From NCBI RefSeq assembly GCF_001753165.1, contig NZ_CP017448.1, forward strand, positions 2,126,462-2,190,461: 64,000 bases of DNA, in the 5' to 3' direction. Below, piece after piece: positions 24,889 through 34,412 of the stretch. This stretch comes from Acidihalobacter aeolianus (GTDB taxonomy: Bacteria; Pseudomonadota; Gammaproteobacteria; DSM-5130; Acidihalobacteraceae). The position numbers were made by a program, and so were the translations under genes. Numbering within the stretch: the stretch's first letter is position 1; each line of letters starts with the position of its first letter. The notes beneath the pieces were generated by a model. That model was not told the origin of the DNA. It made no database searches and saw nothing but the letters and a program-made list of their open reading frames with translations.

Positions 24889-26826
24889 TTATTTCTTGTT
24901 TTCTTTGACTTCTTCGAACTCCGCGTCGACGACGTCCTCGTCTCCGCGGCCACTCTTGGCCTCACCGGCAGCATCCGCACCCGGCTGGGCAGAAGCACCT
25001 GCCTCGCCGGCCTGACTGTAGAGCTTCTCGGCCACCTTGCCTGATGCGGCGCTCAATGCCTCGGTCTTGCTTTCGATCGCGCCCTTATCATCGCTCTTGA
25101 GCGCTTCCTTCAATTCGCTGACCGCCTGTTCCACCGCTTGCCGTTCGTCGGCCGTCACCTTGTCACCGGCCTCCTTGAGGGACTTCTCGGCGGCGTGGAT
25201 CAGGTTATCCGCCTGATTACGCACATTCACCAGCTCATGGAAACGCTGATCCTCGTCTCGATGCGCCTCGGCGTCCTTCACCATGCGGTCGATCTCATCC
25301 TCGGCCAACCCGGAAGAGGCCTTGATCACGATCGATTGCTGCTTGCCCGTCGCCTTGTCCTTGGCCGACACGTTCAGGATACCGTTGGCATCGATATCGA
25401 ACACAACCTCGACCTGCGGAACGCCACGCGGCGCAGGCGGAATGTCGGTCAGATCGAAACGGCCCAACGATTTGTTGCCGGTAGCCTGCTCGCGCTCGCC
25501 CTGGAGCACGTGGACGGTCACCGCGGTCTGGTTGTCTTCAGCCGTGGAGAACACCTGCGTCGCCTTGGTCGGAATCGTCGTGTTGCGTTCAATCAGCTTG
25601 GTCATCACACCGCCGAGCGTCTCGATACCCAGGGACAGCGGCGTCACGTCGAGCAGCAGCACGTCCTTGACCTCGCCGCCGAGCACGCCACCTTGCACCG
25701 CGGCACCGACCGCCACGGCCTCGTCGGGGTTCACGTCGCGGCGCGGCTCCTTGCCGAAGAAGTTCTTTACCGCTTCCTGCACCTTGGGCATACGGGTCTG
25801 ACCGCCGACCAGGATCACGTCAGCGATCTCGGAGGTATTCAGGCCGGCATCCTTGAGCGCCAGCTTGCAAGGCTCGATGGTGCGCTGGATCAGATCCTCC
25901 ACCAGCGATTCCAGCTTGGCACGCGTGACCTTGATGTTGAGGTGCTTGGGCCCTGTTTTGTCGGCCGTGATGTACGGCAGGTTGATCTCGGTCTGCTGCG
26001 TCGAGGACAGCTCGATCTTGGCCTTTTCCGCCGCTTCCTTAAGGCGCTGCATGGCCAGCGGATCGCCGCGCAGGTCGATGCCCTGCTCCTTCTGGAACTC
26101 GTCGGCCAAGTAATCGATCATTCGCTTGTCGAAATCCTCGCCACCCAGGAAGGTGTCGCCATTGGTCGCCAGCACCTCGAACTGCTTTTCGCCATCGACA
26201 TCAGCCATCTCGATGATCGAGATGTCGAACGTGCCGCCGCCCAGGTCGTAGACCGCCACCTTGCGGTCGCCGCCGGACTTGTCCAGACCGAAGGCCAGCG
26301 CGGCCGCAGTCGGCTCGTTGATGATGCGCTTGACGTCGAGTCCGGCGATCTTGCCGGCATCCTTGGTCGCCTGACGCTGCGAATCGTTGAAGTAAGCGGG
26401 CACGGTGATCACCGCCTCGGTCACCGGCTCGCCCAGATAGTCCTCGGCGGTCTTCTTCATCTTCATCAGCACGCGCGCGGAAATCTCCGGTGGCGCCATT
26501 TTCTTGCCCTTGACCTCGACCCAGGCATCGCCGTTGTCGGCCTTCACGATGTGGTAGGGCACCAGCTTGATGTCCTTCTGCACCTCGCCTTCGTCGAAAC
26601 GACGCCCGATCAGGCGTTTGACCGCGAACAGGGTATTGGTGGGATTGGTGACGGCCTGGCGCTTGGCCGGCTGGCCCACGAGCACCTCGCTGTCATCGCC
26701 GAAGGCGATGATGGACGGCGTCGTGCGATCACCTTCGCTGTTTTCGATCACCTTGGGTTTGCCTGCTTCCATGATGGCCACGCAGGAATTGGTGGTTCCA
26801 AGGTCGATACCAATGATCTTACCCAT
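24889..26826 (-). CDS. dnaK: Chaperone protein DnaK (Hsp70)
   Basis: ATP-driven chaperone of the DnaK-DnaJ-GrpE cycle, 645 aa. The nucleotide-binding domain begins [18 protein letters not shown], contains [14 protein letters not shown], and the linker with [19 protein letters not shown] leads into the substrate-binding domain; the C-terminus ends in the acidic signature [17 protein letters not shown]. The start [10 protein letters not shown] was chosen over a frame extending 46 residues upstream. A sigma-32-like promoter lies just upstream. Confidence 0.98.
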   Translation of the reverse strand: MGKIIGIDLGTTNSCVAIMEAGKPKVIENSEGDRTTPSIIAFGDDSEVLVGQPAKRQAVTNPTNTLFAVKRLIGRRFDEGEVQKDIKLVPYHIVKADNGDAWVEVKGKKMAPPEISARVLMKMKKTAEDYLGEPVTEAVITVPAYFNDSQRQATKDAGKIAGLDVKRIINEPTAAALAFGLDKSGGDRKVAVYDLGGGTFDISIIEMADVDGEKQFEVLATNGDTFLGGEDFDKRMIDYLADEFQKEQGIDLRGDPLAMQRLKEAAEKAKIELSSTQQTEINLPYITADKTGPKHLNIKVTRAKLESLVEDLIQRTIEPCKLALKDAGLNTSEIADVILVGGQTRMPKVQEAVKNFFGKEPRRDVNPDEAVAVGAAVQGGVLGGEVKDVLLLDVTPLSLGIETLGGVMTKLIERNTTIPTKATQVFSTAEDNQTAVTVHVLQGEREQATGNKSLGRFDLTDIPPAPRGVPQVEVVFDIDANGILNVSAKDKATGKQQSIVIKASSGLAEDEIDRMVKDAEAHRDEDQRFHELVNVRNQADNLIHAAEKSLKEAGDKVTADERQAVEQAVSELKEALKSDDKGAIESKTEALSAASGKVAEKLYSQAGEAGASAQPGADAAGEAKSGRGDEDVVDAEFEEVKENKK

Positions 26827-26875
26827 TTCTTGCATCTCCCTAGCACTGGGTGAATATGTATTCGATCTGAGGGGT

Positions 26876-26904
26876 AAATTTGGGACTGTCGCTCCGTTTT
26901 CAAG
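26876..26904 (-). promoter_or_regulatory. Sigma-32-like heat-shock promoter for dnaK
   Basis: On the minus strand CTTGAAA (26904-26898), a 13-bp spacer and CCCAAATTT (26884-26876) resemble the sigma-32 consensus CTTGAAA-N13-CCCCATNT. It ends 50 bp before the dnaK start and begins 7 bp after the grpE stop, so dnaK could be transcribed independently of grpE under heat stress. Confidence 0.65.
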
Positions 26905-26911
26905 TCCCGCC

Positions 26912-27490
26912 TCAATCCGGCGCCTTGGCCACCACGACCATCGCCGGCCGTAAGAGGCGCTCATTGAGCACGTATCCCTTCTGCATCACGGCCAGCACGG
27001 TATTCGGCGGCTGCTCGTCCGAGGGCTGCATCGTCATCGCCTGATGGCGCTCGGGATCGAACCGCTCGCCTACCGGATTGACCTCCTCGATGCCGAATTT
27101 GGTCAACACCTGGCCAAACATGCGCAGGGTCAACTCGATGCCTTCTCGCGTACTGGCATCGGCATCCGCCGACCGCGCAGCCTCAAGGCCCAGTTCAAGG
27201 CTATCCTTCACCGGAAGCAATTCGTTTGCGAACCGCTCCAGGGCGTACTTGTGTGCATTGGAAAGATCTCGCTCGGCACGCTTCCGTAGGTTGTCCAGCT
27301 CGGCCTGGGCGCGTACAAACTGGTCCCAATGGGCCTGAGCCTTGTCCTTCATTTCCTGAAGGTCCTGATGCAAGGCCTCCATGGCATCGCCCTCTCCTTC
27401 ATCCGTGGTTGTCTCCACGGTCGGCGATGTAGTCGATGCCGGGGATTCTAGGGGTGTGTTTTCGTCGCTTCTAGGGGGTTTTTGACTCAT
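26912..27490 (-). CDS. grpE: Nucleotide exchange factor GrpE
   Basis: Dimeric exchange factor that releases ADP from DnaK. 192 aa from ATG at 27490, chosen because GGAG lies eight bases upstream; an earlier start at 27535 is possible. The N-terminal 50 residues are acidic and Ser/Thr-rich and probably disordered, followed by a long helix ([36 protein letters not shown], broken here only by reading) and the beta domain with [25 protein letters not shown]. Between hrcA and dnaK. Confidence 0.96.
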   Translation of the reverse strand: MSQKPPRSDENTPLESPASTTSPTVETTTDEGEGDAMEALHQDLQEMKDKAQAHWDQFVRAQAELDNLRKRAERDLSNAHKYALERFANELLPVKDSLELGLEAARSADADASTREGIELTLRMFGQVLTKFGIEEVNPVGERFDPERHQAMTMQPSDEQPPNTVLAVMQKGYVLNERLLRPAMVVVAKAPD

Positions 27491-27544
27491 CAATCGCTCC
27501 GGACTCGATGCGGCTTCACAAACATTCACAGACAAACCTGAGCC

Positions 27545-27574
27545 ATAGGTGGGGACTATTGGCGAGAGTTCAAG
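27545..27574 (-). promoter_or_regulatory. Sigma-32-like heat-shock promoter for grpE
   Basis: On the minus strand CTTGAAC (27574-27568), a 13-bp spacer and CCCCACCTAT (27554-27545) match the sigma-32 pattern well. The -35 element overlaps the hrcA stop codon. The leader to grpE would be roughly 50 nt. No CIRCE inverted repeat is seen in this interval. Confidence 0.7.
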
Positions 27575-28643
27575 CCTCCCCGTGCAATGCGCTCCCCAAG
27601 AGACGGGCTGTGATGTCTACGATCGGAATGACCCGGTCGTAAGGCATGCGAGTAGGGCCGATCACGCCCAATATCCCAATCACCTCGCCGTTGGCGACGT
27701 AGGGCGCCGTCACGACGCTCACGTAATCCAGGGCGCCGTATCCCGATTCATGGCCGATGAAAATCTGCACGTCCTCAGCCATGGCGCTCTTATCCAGCAG
27801 GTGCAGCACCTCACGCTTCTCGGTGAACGCGGCAAACAGGCTGCGCAGGCGGTCCAGATCCGCTAGCTCCTCGTATTCGAGCAGATTGTTTTGTCCGGCC
27901 AGTACATAATCCTCTCCCTGGCCTACCTCTTCGCCCAACGCCTTTTGGCCCAGTTCAACCGCATCACGCATGATGCGATCCATGTCCGCGCGCACCTCGT
28001 CGAGCTCACGCAACAACTTGCCGCGGATGTGCTGCAGATCCTGACCAGCGTAATGGTCATTGAGATAGCGCGCCGCCTGATCCAGTTCACCCTGGCTGTA
28101 GGTACGGTCCAATTGGAGGATACGGTTTTGCACTTCCTGCTGATTCATTACCAGGATCACGAGAACGCGATCGCCGGAAAGCGCCAGGAATTCCACCTGC
28201 CTGAGCGCCAGATGCTGACTGCGCGGCATGGTGACAACACCGACCAACTGAGTGATCACGGAGAGGATGTTCGAGGCCGATTCGACCAGATCGTCCGCCC
28301 CTCGCCCGGGCGAGAGGTGAACCTGCATCTGCCGCAGCTCTTCGGCAGCCGGTGGACGTTGTTGCAGCAAGGTATCGACGAACAGACGATACCCACGTGC
28401 CGTCGGCACGCGTCCGGCCGAAGTATGCGGTGAACGGACGAAGCCCATTTCCTCCAGGTCCGCGACCACATTGCGAATGGTCGCTGGGCTCAAGTCCAGC
28501 CCGGCCCGCCGACTCAGGGCCCGAGATCCCACCGGGCTACCCTCGCAGATATAGCTCTCCACCAGCACCTTTAGGAGGTGCCGGGAACGCTCATCCAGGC
28601 CGGAATCGTTGGGAGTATTAAGGCGGGTACGTGAACGAGCCAT
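27570..28643 (-). CDS. hrcA: Heat-inducible transcriptional repressor HrcA
   Basis: Repressor that classically binds CIRCE elements and is folded by GroEL. The 357-aa product has an N-terminal winged helix (GLDLSPATIRNVVADLEEMGFVRSPHTSAGRVPTARGYR region, residues about 40-80) and the HrcA core ending EVIGILGVIGPTRMPYDRVIPIVDITARLLG. Start MARSRTRLN chosen over a frame adding 22 unrelated residues. Although located directly before grpE-dnaK-dnaJ, no CIRCE was found near these genes, so its target may lie elsewhere, for example groESL. Confidence 0.95.
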   Translation of the reverse strand: MARSRTRLNTPNDSGLDERSRHLLKVLVESYICEGSPVGSRALSRRAGLDLSPATIRNVVADLEEMGFVRSPHTSAGRVPTARGYRLFVDTLLQQRPPAAEELRQMQVHLSPGRGADDLVESASNILSVITQLVGVVTMPRSQHLALRQVEFLALSGDRVLVILVMNQQEVQNRILQLDRTYSQGELDQAARYLNDHYAGQDLQHIRGKLLRELDEVRADMDRIMRDAVELGQKALGEEVGQGEDYVLAGQNNLLEYEELADLDRLRSLFAAFTEKREVLHLLDKSAMAEDVQIFIGHESGYGALDYVSVVTAPYVANGEVIGILGVIGPTRMPYDRVIPIVDITARLLGSALHGEA

Positions 28644-28679
28644 CTGGCGAAATGGACATGCAAACAAGCCTTCGCGATG

Positions 28680-28705
28680 ATTACAATACCGTCCCGGACT
28701 GTCAA
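28680..28705 (-). promoter_or_regulatory. Candidate hrcA promoter
   Basis: TTGACA (28705-28700) and TGTAAT (28685-28680) on the minus strand, in the divergent nadK-hrcA interval. Each hexamer is good but the 14-bp spacer is short, so only the -35 may be used, with an alternative -10. Confidence 0.3.
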
Positions 28706-28747
28706 GCACGGTTCCACCGTCCCGCCACCTAAGCGCTCATCATATAC

Positions 28748-29617
28748 ATGAGAAATTTCAAGACCATAGGCATCATCGCCAAACAGGGTGACGTACGCAT
28801 CGAAGAAACCCTCCGCGTGCTGACGGAGTACTTGCGCAACAAGGGCCTGCGTACCTTGCTGGACGCAAGCGCAGATGGCCTGGCGGCGGACGCCGTCATC
28901 TTTCCGCGCGAGGAACTCGTCCAGCGGTGCGATCTGGCCATCGTCGTCGGCGGCGACGGCACATTGCTCAATGCCGCACGCTCTCTCGCCTGCCACGGCG
29001 TCCCTCTCATCGGGATCAACCTCGGGAGACTGGGCTTCCTCGCGGACATCTCTCCAGAGGAGATCACACAGCGCCTGGACGAAATACTGGCAGGGGACTA
29101 TATCGAGGAGCCCAGGGCACTGCTCGAAGCAGACATTCTGCGCAATGGGCAAGTGATCCAGCGCCACGACGCGCTGAACGACGTGGTCCTGCACATCAGC
29201 AACGACGTGCGCATGATCGAATTCGACATTCGTATCGACGGGCGTTTCGTAAGCAGCCAGCGGGCGGATGGTCTGGTCATTTGTACGCCAACGGGTTCGA
29301 CCGCGTATGCGCTGTCCGGTGGAGGGCCCATCCTTTCGCCTTCGCTGCCGGCCATTGGCCTGGTACCCGTCTGCCCGCACACCCTGACCAGTCGGCCCTT
29401 GGTGGTGAACGCATCGGCCTGCATCGAGATCAGTCTTTCAGCACAGAATTCCGCACCGGCACAGGCTGCTTTCGACGGCCAATCATGCACCTCAGTCAGC
29501 GCCGAAGACGTGATACGTATACGCCAGAAGGATGCCCCCTTGCGTCTGCTCCACCCGAGCACCTACGATCATTTCCATATATTGCGGGCCAAGCTGCACT
29601 GGGGCGAACAACCCTAA
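28748..29617 (+). CDS. nadK: NAD kinase
   Basis: Phosphorylates NAD to NADP. 289 aa with the catalytic GGDGTLL motif (AIVVGGDGTLLNAARSL near residue 62), NLGRLGFLADI, and the ATP-grasp-like motif TPTGSTAYALSGGGPILSPSLPAI. Divergent from hrcA and 61 bp before recN, a conserved order in gammaproteobacteria. Confidence 0.97.
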   Translation: MRNFKTIGIIAKQGDVRIEETLRVLTEYLRNKGLRTLLDASADGLAADAVIFPREELVQRCDLAIVVGGDGTLLNAARSLACHGVPLIGINLGRLGFLADISPEEITQRLDEILAGDYIEEPRALLEADILRNGQVIQRHDALNDVVLHISNDVRMIEFDIRIDGRFVSSQRADGLVICTPTGSTAYALSGGGPILSPSLPAIGLVPVCPHTLTSRPLVVNASACIEISLSAQNSAPAQAAFDGQSCTSVSAEDVIRIRQKDAPLRLLHPSTYDHFHILRAKLHWGEQP

Positions 29618-29678
29618 GTCTTCACACACGCAGAAACAGTGCACGCAATCACGCATAACCTCCACACGACCGGCGTTC

Positions 29679-31361
29679 ATGCTTTCACACATCCTGATCC
29701 GCGATTTCGCCATCATCGAACAACTGGAGCTTGAGCTGTCAAGCGGGATGACCGCCTTCACCGGCGAAACCGGGGCCGGCAAGTCGATTCTGATCGACGC
29801 CATCGGCCTCGTCCTGGGCGACCGTGCCGACAGCACATCGGTTCGCGCCGGCGCTGACAAGGCGGAAATCAGCGTGACCTTCGACCTTGCGGGGCAGCCG
29901 GACGTTTTGCGCTGGCTGCGCGATCAGGATCTCGACGCCGAGAGCGATACAGCCTGCACGGTTCGACGCATCATCACCCAAGATGGCCGCAGCCGAGCCT
30001 ATATTGCAGGGTCACCCGCCCCCCTGCAGACACTCAAGTCACTCGGCGAGCAACTGGTCGACATCCACGGTCAGCACGCTCACCAATCTCTGCTGCATCG
30101 CGACACGCAACGCGGGCTGCTCGACCTGCAGGCAGACCAGGAAGACTTGTTGGGCGAACTGGCCGAGCTCTATCGACACTGGTCGGACCTACACGACGCC
30201 ATCGAAACCGCCGAACAGGACGGCCGGCATCGCCAGGAAAGGCTCGACCTGGTCGAATTCCAGGTCAGCGAACTAGAGGCAGCTGCACCCAGGACCGGAG
30301 AGCTCGGCGAACTCGAAGAGGAACACCAGCGACTTTCCAACGCCAACCTATTATTGGAAGCCGCTCAGTCAGCCTACGCCCAGCTTTACGAATCCGATCC
30401 GGACGCACACAGTCTCTTAACTCACGCGCTTACCGCGGTGGATCAGGCAGCGGGCTACGATAGCCAGCTAGCCGCCCCGCTCGAACTCCTGCGCAACGCC
30501 CAGATAGAGATCCAGGAAGCGGCCAACGCACTGCGCCACTACCTGGAGGATCTGAATTTCGATCCTGCACGTCTGGAAGAGCTCGATACGCGGTTGGCCC
30601 TGCTGCAATCGCTGGCTCGCAAGCATCGTTGCCAGCCCGACGAACTGCCCGAACGCCTGCAAACCCTCGCCACCGAGCGGGATGCGCTGCTCGACCATGA
30701 AGGACATCGATCGCGCCTGACCACGGAATTCGCGGCGGCCGAAGCCCGTTACCGCAAGCTGGCCGGGGAAGTTTCGCAAGGACGCCGGAATGCTGCCCAG
30801 GTACTTGGTCAATCCGTCACTGAGGCCATGCAGACACTGGGCATGGCGGGCGGACGTTTCGAGATAGAGGTTACGTCAAGCCCCACAGGAAAGCCCTCGC
30901 CGCACGGGCTGGATCAAGTCGAATATCGGGTCAGCGCCAACCCCGGGCAACCTTTGCACCCATTGGCCAAAGTCGCGTCGGGCGGCGAACTTTCACGCAT
31001 CAGCCTGGCGCTGCAACTGGCTGCCACCCGCGATAGGCGACTACCTACCTTAATCTTCGACGAGGTGGATAGCGGCATCGGTGGCGGTACGGCGGAAGTG
31101 GTCGGTCGCATGCTGCGCACGCTGGGCGGCGACAGGCAGGTACTCTGCGTCACTCACCTGCCGCAGGTCGCGGCACAGGCCCACAGCCAACTCGCCGTCA
31201 GGAAGGTCAAGGGAACAGACACCACGGAAACCCGGATCGAGCCGCTGCTGACGGACCCGGCACGCATCGAGGAACTTGCGCGCATGCTCGGAGGGGTTCA
31301 AATCACCGCCCGCTCACAGGCGCATGCCGAGGAAATGCTCAAAAGCGCCCGACAGGAATGA
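29679..31361 (+). CDS. recN: DNA repair protein RecN
   Basis: SMC-like ATPase that acts in double-strand break repair. 560 aa: Walker A FTGETGAGKSILIDAIG near residue 30, a long central coiled coil rich in Glu/Arg/Leu (about 155-365), signature VASGGELSRISLAL and Walker B PTLIFDEVDSGIGGGTAE. The start MLSHILIRDFAIIEQ gives family length; the open frame begins 49 codons earlier within nadK. Its stop is 1 bp from the end of the convergent fur. Confidence 0.97.
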   Translation: MLSHILIRDFAIIEQLELELSSGMTAFTGETGAGKSILIDAIGLVLGDRADSTSVRAGADKAEISVTFDLAGQPDVLRWLRDQDLDAESDTACTVRRIITQDGRSRAYIAGSPAPLQTLKSLGEQLVDIHGQHAHQSLLHRDTQRGLLDLQADQEDLLGELAELYRHWSDLHDAIETAEQDGRHRQERLDLVEFQVSELEAAAPRTGELGELEEEHQRLSNANLLLEAAQSAYAQLYESDPDAHSLLTHALTAVDQAAGYDSQLAAPLELLRNAQIEIQEAANALRHYLEDLNFDPARLEELDTRLALLQSLARKHRCQPDELPERLQTLATERDALLDHEGHRSRLTTEFAAAEARYRKLAGEVSQGRRNAAQVLGQSVTEAMQTLGMAGGRFEIEVTSSPTGKPSPHGLDQVEYRVSANPGQPLHPLAKVASGGELSRISLALQLAATRDRRLPTLIFDEVDSGIGGGTAEVVGRMLRTLGGDRQVLCVTHLPQVAAQAHSQLAVRKVKGTDTTETRIEPLLTDPARIEELARMLGGVQITARSQAHAEEMLKSARQE

Positions 31362-31362
31362 G

Positions 31363-31800
31363 CTATCGGTCGTCCTCCACATTTCGGTGAGGGCAGTTTT
31401 CCCGCTGGCAATTGCCGTACAGGATCAAGGAGTGATCACGGATCTCAAAACCGCGACTGCTTGCAACCGCCTTTTGGCGCGTCTCGATGACCTCGTCGTA
31501 GAACTCCTCGACATGCCCGCAATCCCCGCACACGATATGATCGTGATGGTGCCCGCGGGCCAGCTCGAATACGGCCTGCCCCCCCTCGAAATGCAGGCGC
31601 TGAACGAGCGTGGCGGACTCGAACTGGGTCAAGACACGGTACACCGTCGCCAGGCCGATCTCCTCCCCGGAATCCAGCAGCAGCCGGTAGATATCCTCCG
31701 CAGTCAGATGGCGAGGCTTGGCCTTCTCCAGTATTTCCAGAATCTTCATACGCGGCAGCGTGACCTTGAGGCCCGCGCGCTTGAGGTCTTGATTCTCCAT
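31363..31800 (-). CDS. fur: Ferric uptake regulator Fur
   Basis: Iron-responsive repressor, 145 aa. N-terminal winged helix (LKRAGLKVTLPRMKILEILE, TVYRVLTQFESATLVQRL), the metal-binding histidine cluster GHHHDHIVCGDCGHVEEF, and a second cysteine pair in NCQRENCPHRN. Two ATG codons in tandem follow AAGGGA; the second (MENQDLK) was taken. Divergent from bamE, the classical fur/bamE(smpA) arrangement. Confidence 0.97.
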   Translation of the reverse strand: MENQDLKRAGLKVTLPRMKILEILEKAKPRHLTAEDIYRLLLDSGEEIGLATVYRVLTQFESATLVQRLHFEGGQAVFELARGHHHDHIVCGDCGHVEEFYDEVIETRQKAVASSRGFEIRDHSLILYGNCQRENCPHRNVEDDR

Positions 31801-31859
31801 CATTCCCTTCCAGCAAGGCACTGCGGTTTGCTTTAAGATGTGCGCGCCCATTCGAATCG

Positions 31860-32213
31860 ATGACGCAAATGAAAAATATACGCATTTCCCTGATCAGTTT
31901 GACCATTCTAACACTCACCGGCTGCAGCTGGATGGCCGGCTACCGCCCCCCCATTCAGCAGGGCAATGAAATCAAAGCCCAGCAACTGGCCCAGGTACAC
32001 GTTGGGATGACGCCAGACCAGGTACGATTCATCCTCGGAGACCCGTTGCTGACCGACCCCTTCAATCCCAATCGATGGGACTACACATACGCCCTGACGC
32101 CCACTTATGGCCGCCAGAGCGTCAAGCACCTGACCTTGTATTTCACCGACGGCAAGCTCGCACGCATCGTCGGCGCGCCAATAAAAAACGACGTGGCTCC
32201 ATCGAAGGGTTAA
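31860..32213 (+). CDS. bamE: Outer membrane assembly lipoprotein BamE
   Basis: SmpA/OmlA-family lipoprotein of the beta-barrel assembly machinery. 117 aa with a signal peptide ending in the lipobox LTGC (Cys about residue 22), followed by the BamE fold: VHVGMTPDQVRFILGDPLL, WDYTYAL and KHLTLYFTDGKLARI. The stop codon shares the bases TTAA with the stop of convergent rnfH. Confidence 0.96.
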   Translation: MTQMKNIRISLISLTILTLTGCSWMAGYRPPIQQGNEIKAQQLAQVHVGMTPDQVRFILGDPLLTDPFNPNRWDYTYALTPTYGRQSVKHLTLYFTDGKLARIVGAPIKNDVAPSKG

Positions 32214-32500
32214 GCCGAATCGCCGTCCGCCATCGCACCCTGCGCGCGGCGACGGCGCGCCTCCTTCGGATCCACCTGGAGCGGTCGATATATCTCGACT
32301 CGATCACCATCCATCAATCCATCGCTCAAGGCCCTGCGACGCCCGAAAACCCCGACGCGTGTGTGTATGTCTGGTTCTCTGAGCACAGGTGCAAATCGGC
32401 CCGACGCCTGGATTGCATCCGCCAAGGTGCTTCCCGAGGGAATTCTTACTGAACAAAGCTCTTGGCGTTCCGCAGTTGCATAAACGATTTCCACGTACAT
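32210..32500 (-). CDS. rnfH: RnfH family ubiquitin-like protein
   Basis: UPF0125/RnfH protein of the beta-grasp superfamily, 96 aa, function not firmly established. Begins MYVEIVYATAERQELCSVRIPSGSTLADAI and contains the core VGVFGRRRALSDGLMDGDRVEIYRPLQVDPKEARRRRA. It follows ratA by 8 bp on the same strand, the standard ratA-rnfH pair. The longer frame to 32650 is antisense/overlap with ratA and was not used. Confidence 0.93.
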   Translation of the reverse strand: MYVEIVYATAERQELCSVRIPSGSTLADAIQASGRFAPVLREPDIHTRVGVFGRRRALSDGLMDGDRVEIYRPLQVDPKEARRRRAQGAMADGDSA

Positions 32501-32508
32501 AACGGCCT

Positions 32509-32946
32509 TCACCCCTCGCCATAAACCTCGCGAGCACGCTTTACGAAGGCGTCTACCAGCGTGTTTACGATCTGGGTAAAAACCGGACCGACCGCAAGAC
32601 CAAGCAGACGATTGGAAAAATCGAACTCCATATCGAGCGACACCTTGCATGCTGCATCGCCGATTGGATCGAAACGCCAGAATCCATGCAAATGGCTAAA
32701 TGGCCCTTCGATCAAGCGAATTTCGATCATTTTCCCGGCTTGCATGCGATTGTGTGTCGCGAAGGTCTTACGAACCCCACCACGCGCCAGTTCTATGCTT
32801 GCCTTCACCTCATGCGCATCACGCGAAAGTATCTCCGTTTGCATGCACCAAGGTAGAAAATCGGCGTAATGCTCGATATCGTCCACCAGCGCAAACATCT
32901 GCTGAGGTGTGTAATTGACGAGTGCGGATCGGCTTACGGTCGTCAT
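32509..32946 (-). CDS. ratA: RatA/Coq10 family START-domain protein
   Basis: 145-aa protein of the polyketide cyclase/START fold. In E. coli RatA was described as a ribosome-association toxin, while homologues (Coq10) bind ubiquinone; the sequence does not settle which role applies. Conserved N-terminus VSRSALVNYTPQQMFALVDDIEHYADFLPWC and C-terminal LGLAVGPVFTQIVNTLVDAFVKRA. Its start overlaps the stop of the sodium symporter gene (ATGA). Confidence 0.93.
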   Translation of the reverse strand: MTTVSRSALVNYTPQQMFALVDDIEHYADFLPWCMQTEILSRDAHEVKASIELARGGVRKTFATHNRMQAGKMIEIRLIEGPFSHLHGFWRFDPIGDAACKVSLDMEFDFSNRLLGLAVGPVFTQIVNTLVDAFVKRAREVYGEG

Positions 32947-34307
32947 ATTCCCCCTCGAATAAGGCCCATGGCGTTCAATAGGACCAGCAACATGGCCACT
33001 GGCGTCACATAGCGTATCACCGTAAGCCAGATACGAAAGACGCCACGCGACCAGCTCAGTTCCTGACGCAAAGATCGCCCTGTCATCATCCAGCCGGCGA
33101 ATACCGCCACCAGCAGGCCCACCACGGGCAGCATCACATTACCTGTGACCGCATCCAGCAAGCCAAACCAGGTGTGCCCAAGTATCAGCACTCCGGACCA
33201 CACGCTGAACGACATGATGGTCACCAGCCCCAGCAACCAGACAGCGAATCCCAGCGCCAAAGCTGCCTTGGCCCTTGAAATACCCATCTCGACCCACCAG
33301 GCAACTGCGGGTTCGAGCAGGGCGATTGCGGATGTCCACGCGGCGAGCACCAGCACGGTGTAGAACATAACCCCGAACACCCCCCCGTAGGGCGAATGTC
33401 CATAGGCCATGGGTAGCACGGTGAAAATCAGCCCGGGTCCCTGCATGGAGGGCAGGTCATGCGCAAACACCAAAGGATAGATGGCCATGCCGGCCAGCAA
33501 GCCTGCGCAAGTATCCGCCAATATGATCCACAGGCTTGCACGGAATACCGACACGCGTTCAGGCAAGTAGGCGCCGTATGCCAGCATCGTACCGACCCCT
33601 AGGCTCAAGGTGAAAAATGCATGCCCCAAAGCGATCAATACGGTCTTGCCATTCACCGCGCTGAAATCAGGGTCGAACAAATACGCCGCCGCTTTCACCA
33701 GATTGCCTGCCACGGCAGCGTATAGATCGAGAAAAGCCAGCAGAATGAACATCAAGGGAACGAATAGTCGAGCCACTCGCTCAAGTCCCTGCCGGACCCC
33801 ACGTGCAACGACAGCGACAGTCATTACCATAAAGAGTGAGTGCCAGGCCATCAAACGCCACGGCGTATCGTTCAGCGCCGAGAACAAACCCTGTACCTGT
33901 CCTGCGCTCGCCCCCTTGTACGTCCCGGCCGCACTCATCCAGATATAGTCGAGCCCCCAACCGGCAATGACGCTGTAAAACGACAAAATCAGCAACCCGG
34001 CCAACACCGCGAAGAACCCAACACCGGACCACGCACGCCACTGTCCTTCATCGGCAGCCAAGTCACGCAGAGCTGATGGAGGGCTCCCGCGGCCCCTTCG
34101 CCCAAGCAACAATTCTGCCATCAGCAAGGGCAGGCCCACCACAAACATGGATAATAGGTACACCAAGAGGAAGGCACCGCCGCCATGCTGCCCTGCGATG
34201 TAGGGGTATTTCCAGATATTCCCCAGGCCCACCACAGCACCAGTAGCGGACAGGAAGAAAGCGGTGCCGGACGACCACTCGCCATGTATCGACTTGAGTC
34301 TTCTCAC
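32943..34307 (-). CDS. SNF-family sodium-dependent transporter
   Basis: Neurotransmitter:sodium symporter (LeuT-fold) family, importing an amino acid or similar osmolyte with Na+; the substrate cannot be read from the sequence. About 454 aa with 11-12 hydrophobic helices and the TM1 unwound sodium/substrate site GAVVGLGNIWKYPYIAGQHGGGA. GTG at 34307 was chosen: it follows GAGG and removes 57 poorly conserved residues; an ATG at 34388 is the alternative. It sits between smpB and ratA, which are normally direct neighbours, so it is probably an insertion into the conserved locus. Confidence 0.92.
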   Translation of the reverse strand: MRRLKSIHGEWSSGTAFFLSATGAVVGLGNIWKYPYIAGQHGGGAFLLVYLLSMFVVGLPLLMAELLLGRRGRGSPPSALRDLAADEGQWRAWSGVGFFAVLAGLLILSFYSVIAGWGLDYIWMSAAGTYKGASAGQVQGLFSALNDTPWRLMAWHSLFMVMTVAVVARGVRQGLERVARLFVPLMFILLAFLDLYAAVAGNLVKAAAYLFDPDFSAVNGKTVLIALGHAFFTLSLGVGTMLAYGAYLPERVSVFRASLWIILADTCAGLLAGMAIYPLVFAHDLPSMQGPGLIFTVLPMAYGHSPYGGVFGVMFYTVLVLAAWTSAIALLEPAVAWWVEMGISRAKAALALGFAVWLLGLVTIMSFSVWSGVLILGHTWFGLLDAVTGNVMLPVVGLLVAVFAGWMMTGRSLRQELSWSRGVFRIWLTVIRYVTPVAMLLVLLNAMGLIRGGI

Positions 34308-34400
34308 GCACGCCTCATTTGCGAAACGGCGTATTCTCGACCGGAAACAGGCTAAGAACAAGCCGACTCGCCACCGGCGCCCAGCCATGAACGTTCCCGG

Positions 34401-34406
34401 TATAAT
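34401..34406 (+). promoter_or_regulatory. TATAAT box immediately before smpB
   Basis: A perfect -10 hexamer at 34401-34406, six bases before the smpB ATG. A start about seven bases downstream would coincide with the A of the ATG, giving a leaderless message. No matching -35 and no ribosome-binding site are visible. Confidence 0.35.
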
Positions 34407-34412
34407 GCAGCG

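Noticed and set aside
25138-26853. 571-codon plus-strand open frame antisense to dnaK
   Set aside because: dnaK on the other strand is certain; the frame is His/Gly/Leu/Arg-rich with no recognisable domain, typical of antisense frames of GC-rich genes.
26827-26911. AGTGCTAG upstream of dnaK as half of a CIRCE element
   Set aside because: The complementary half TTAGCACTC is not found nine bases away, so it is not a CIRCE repeat.
34308-34412. Glycine riboswitch upstream of the SNF transporter
   Set aside because: Such transporters can have one, but the 105-bp interval shows none of its conserved segments.
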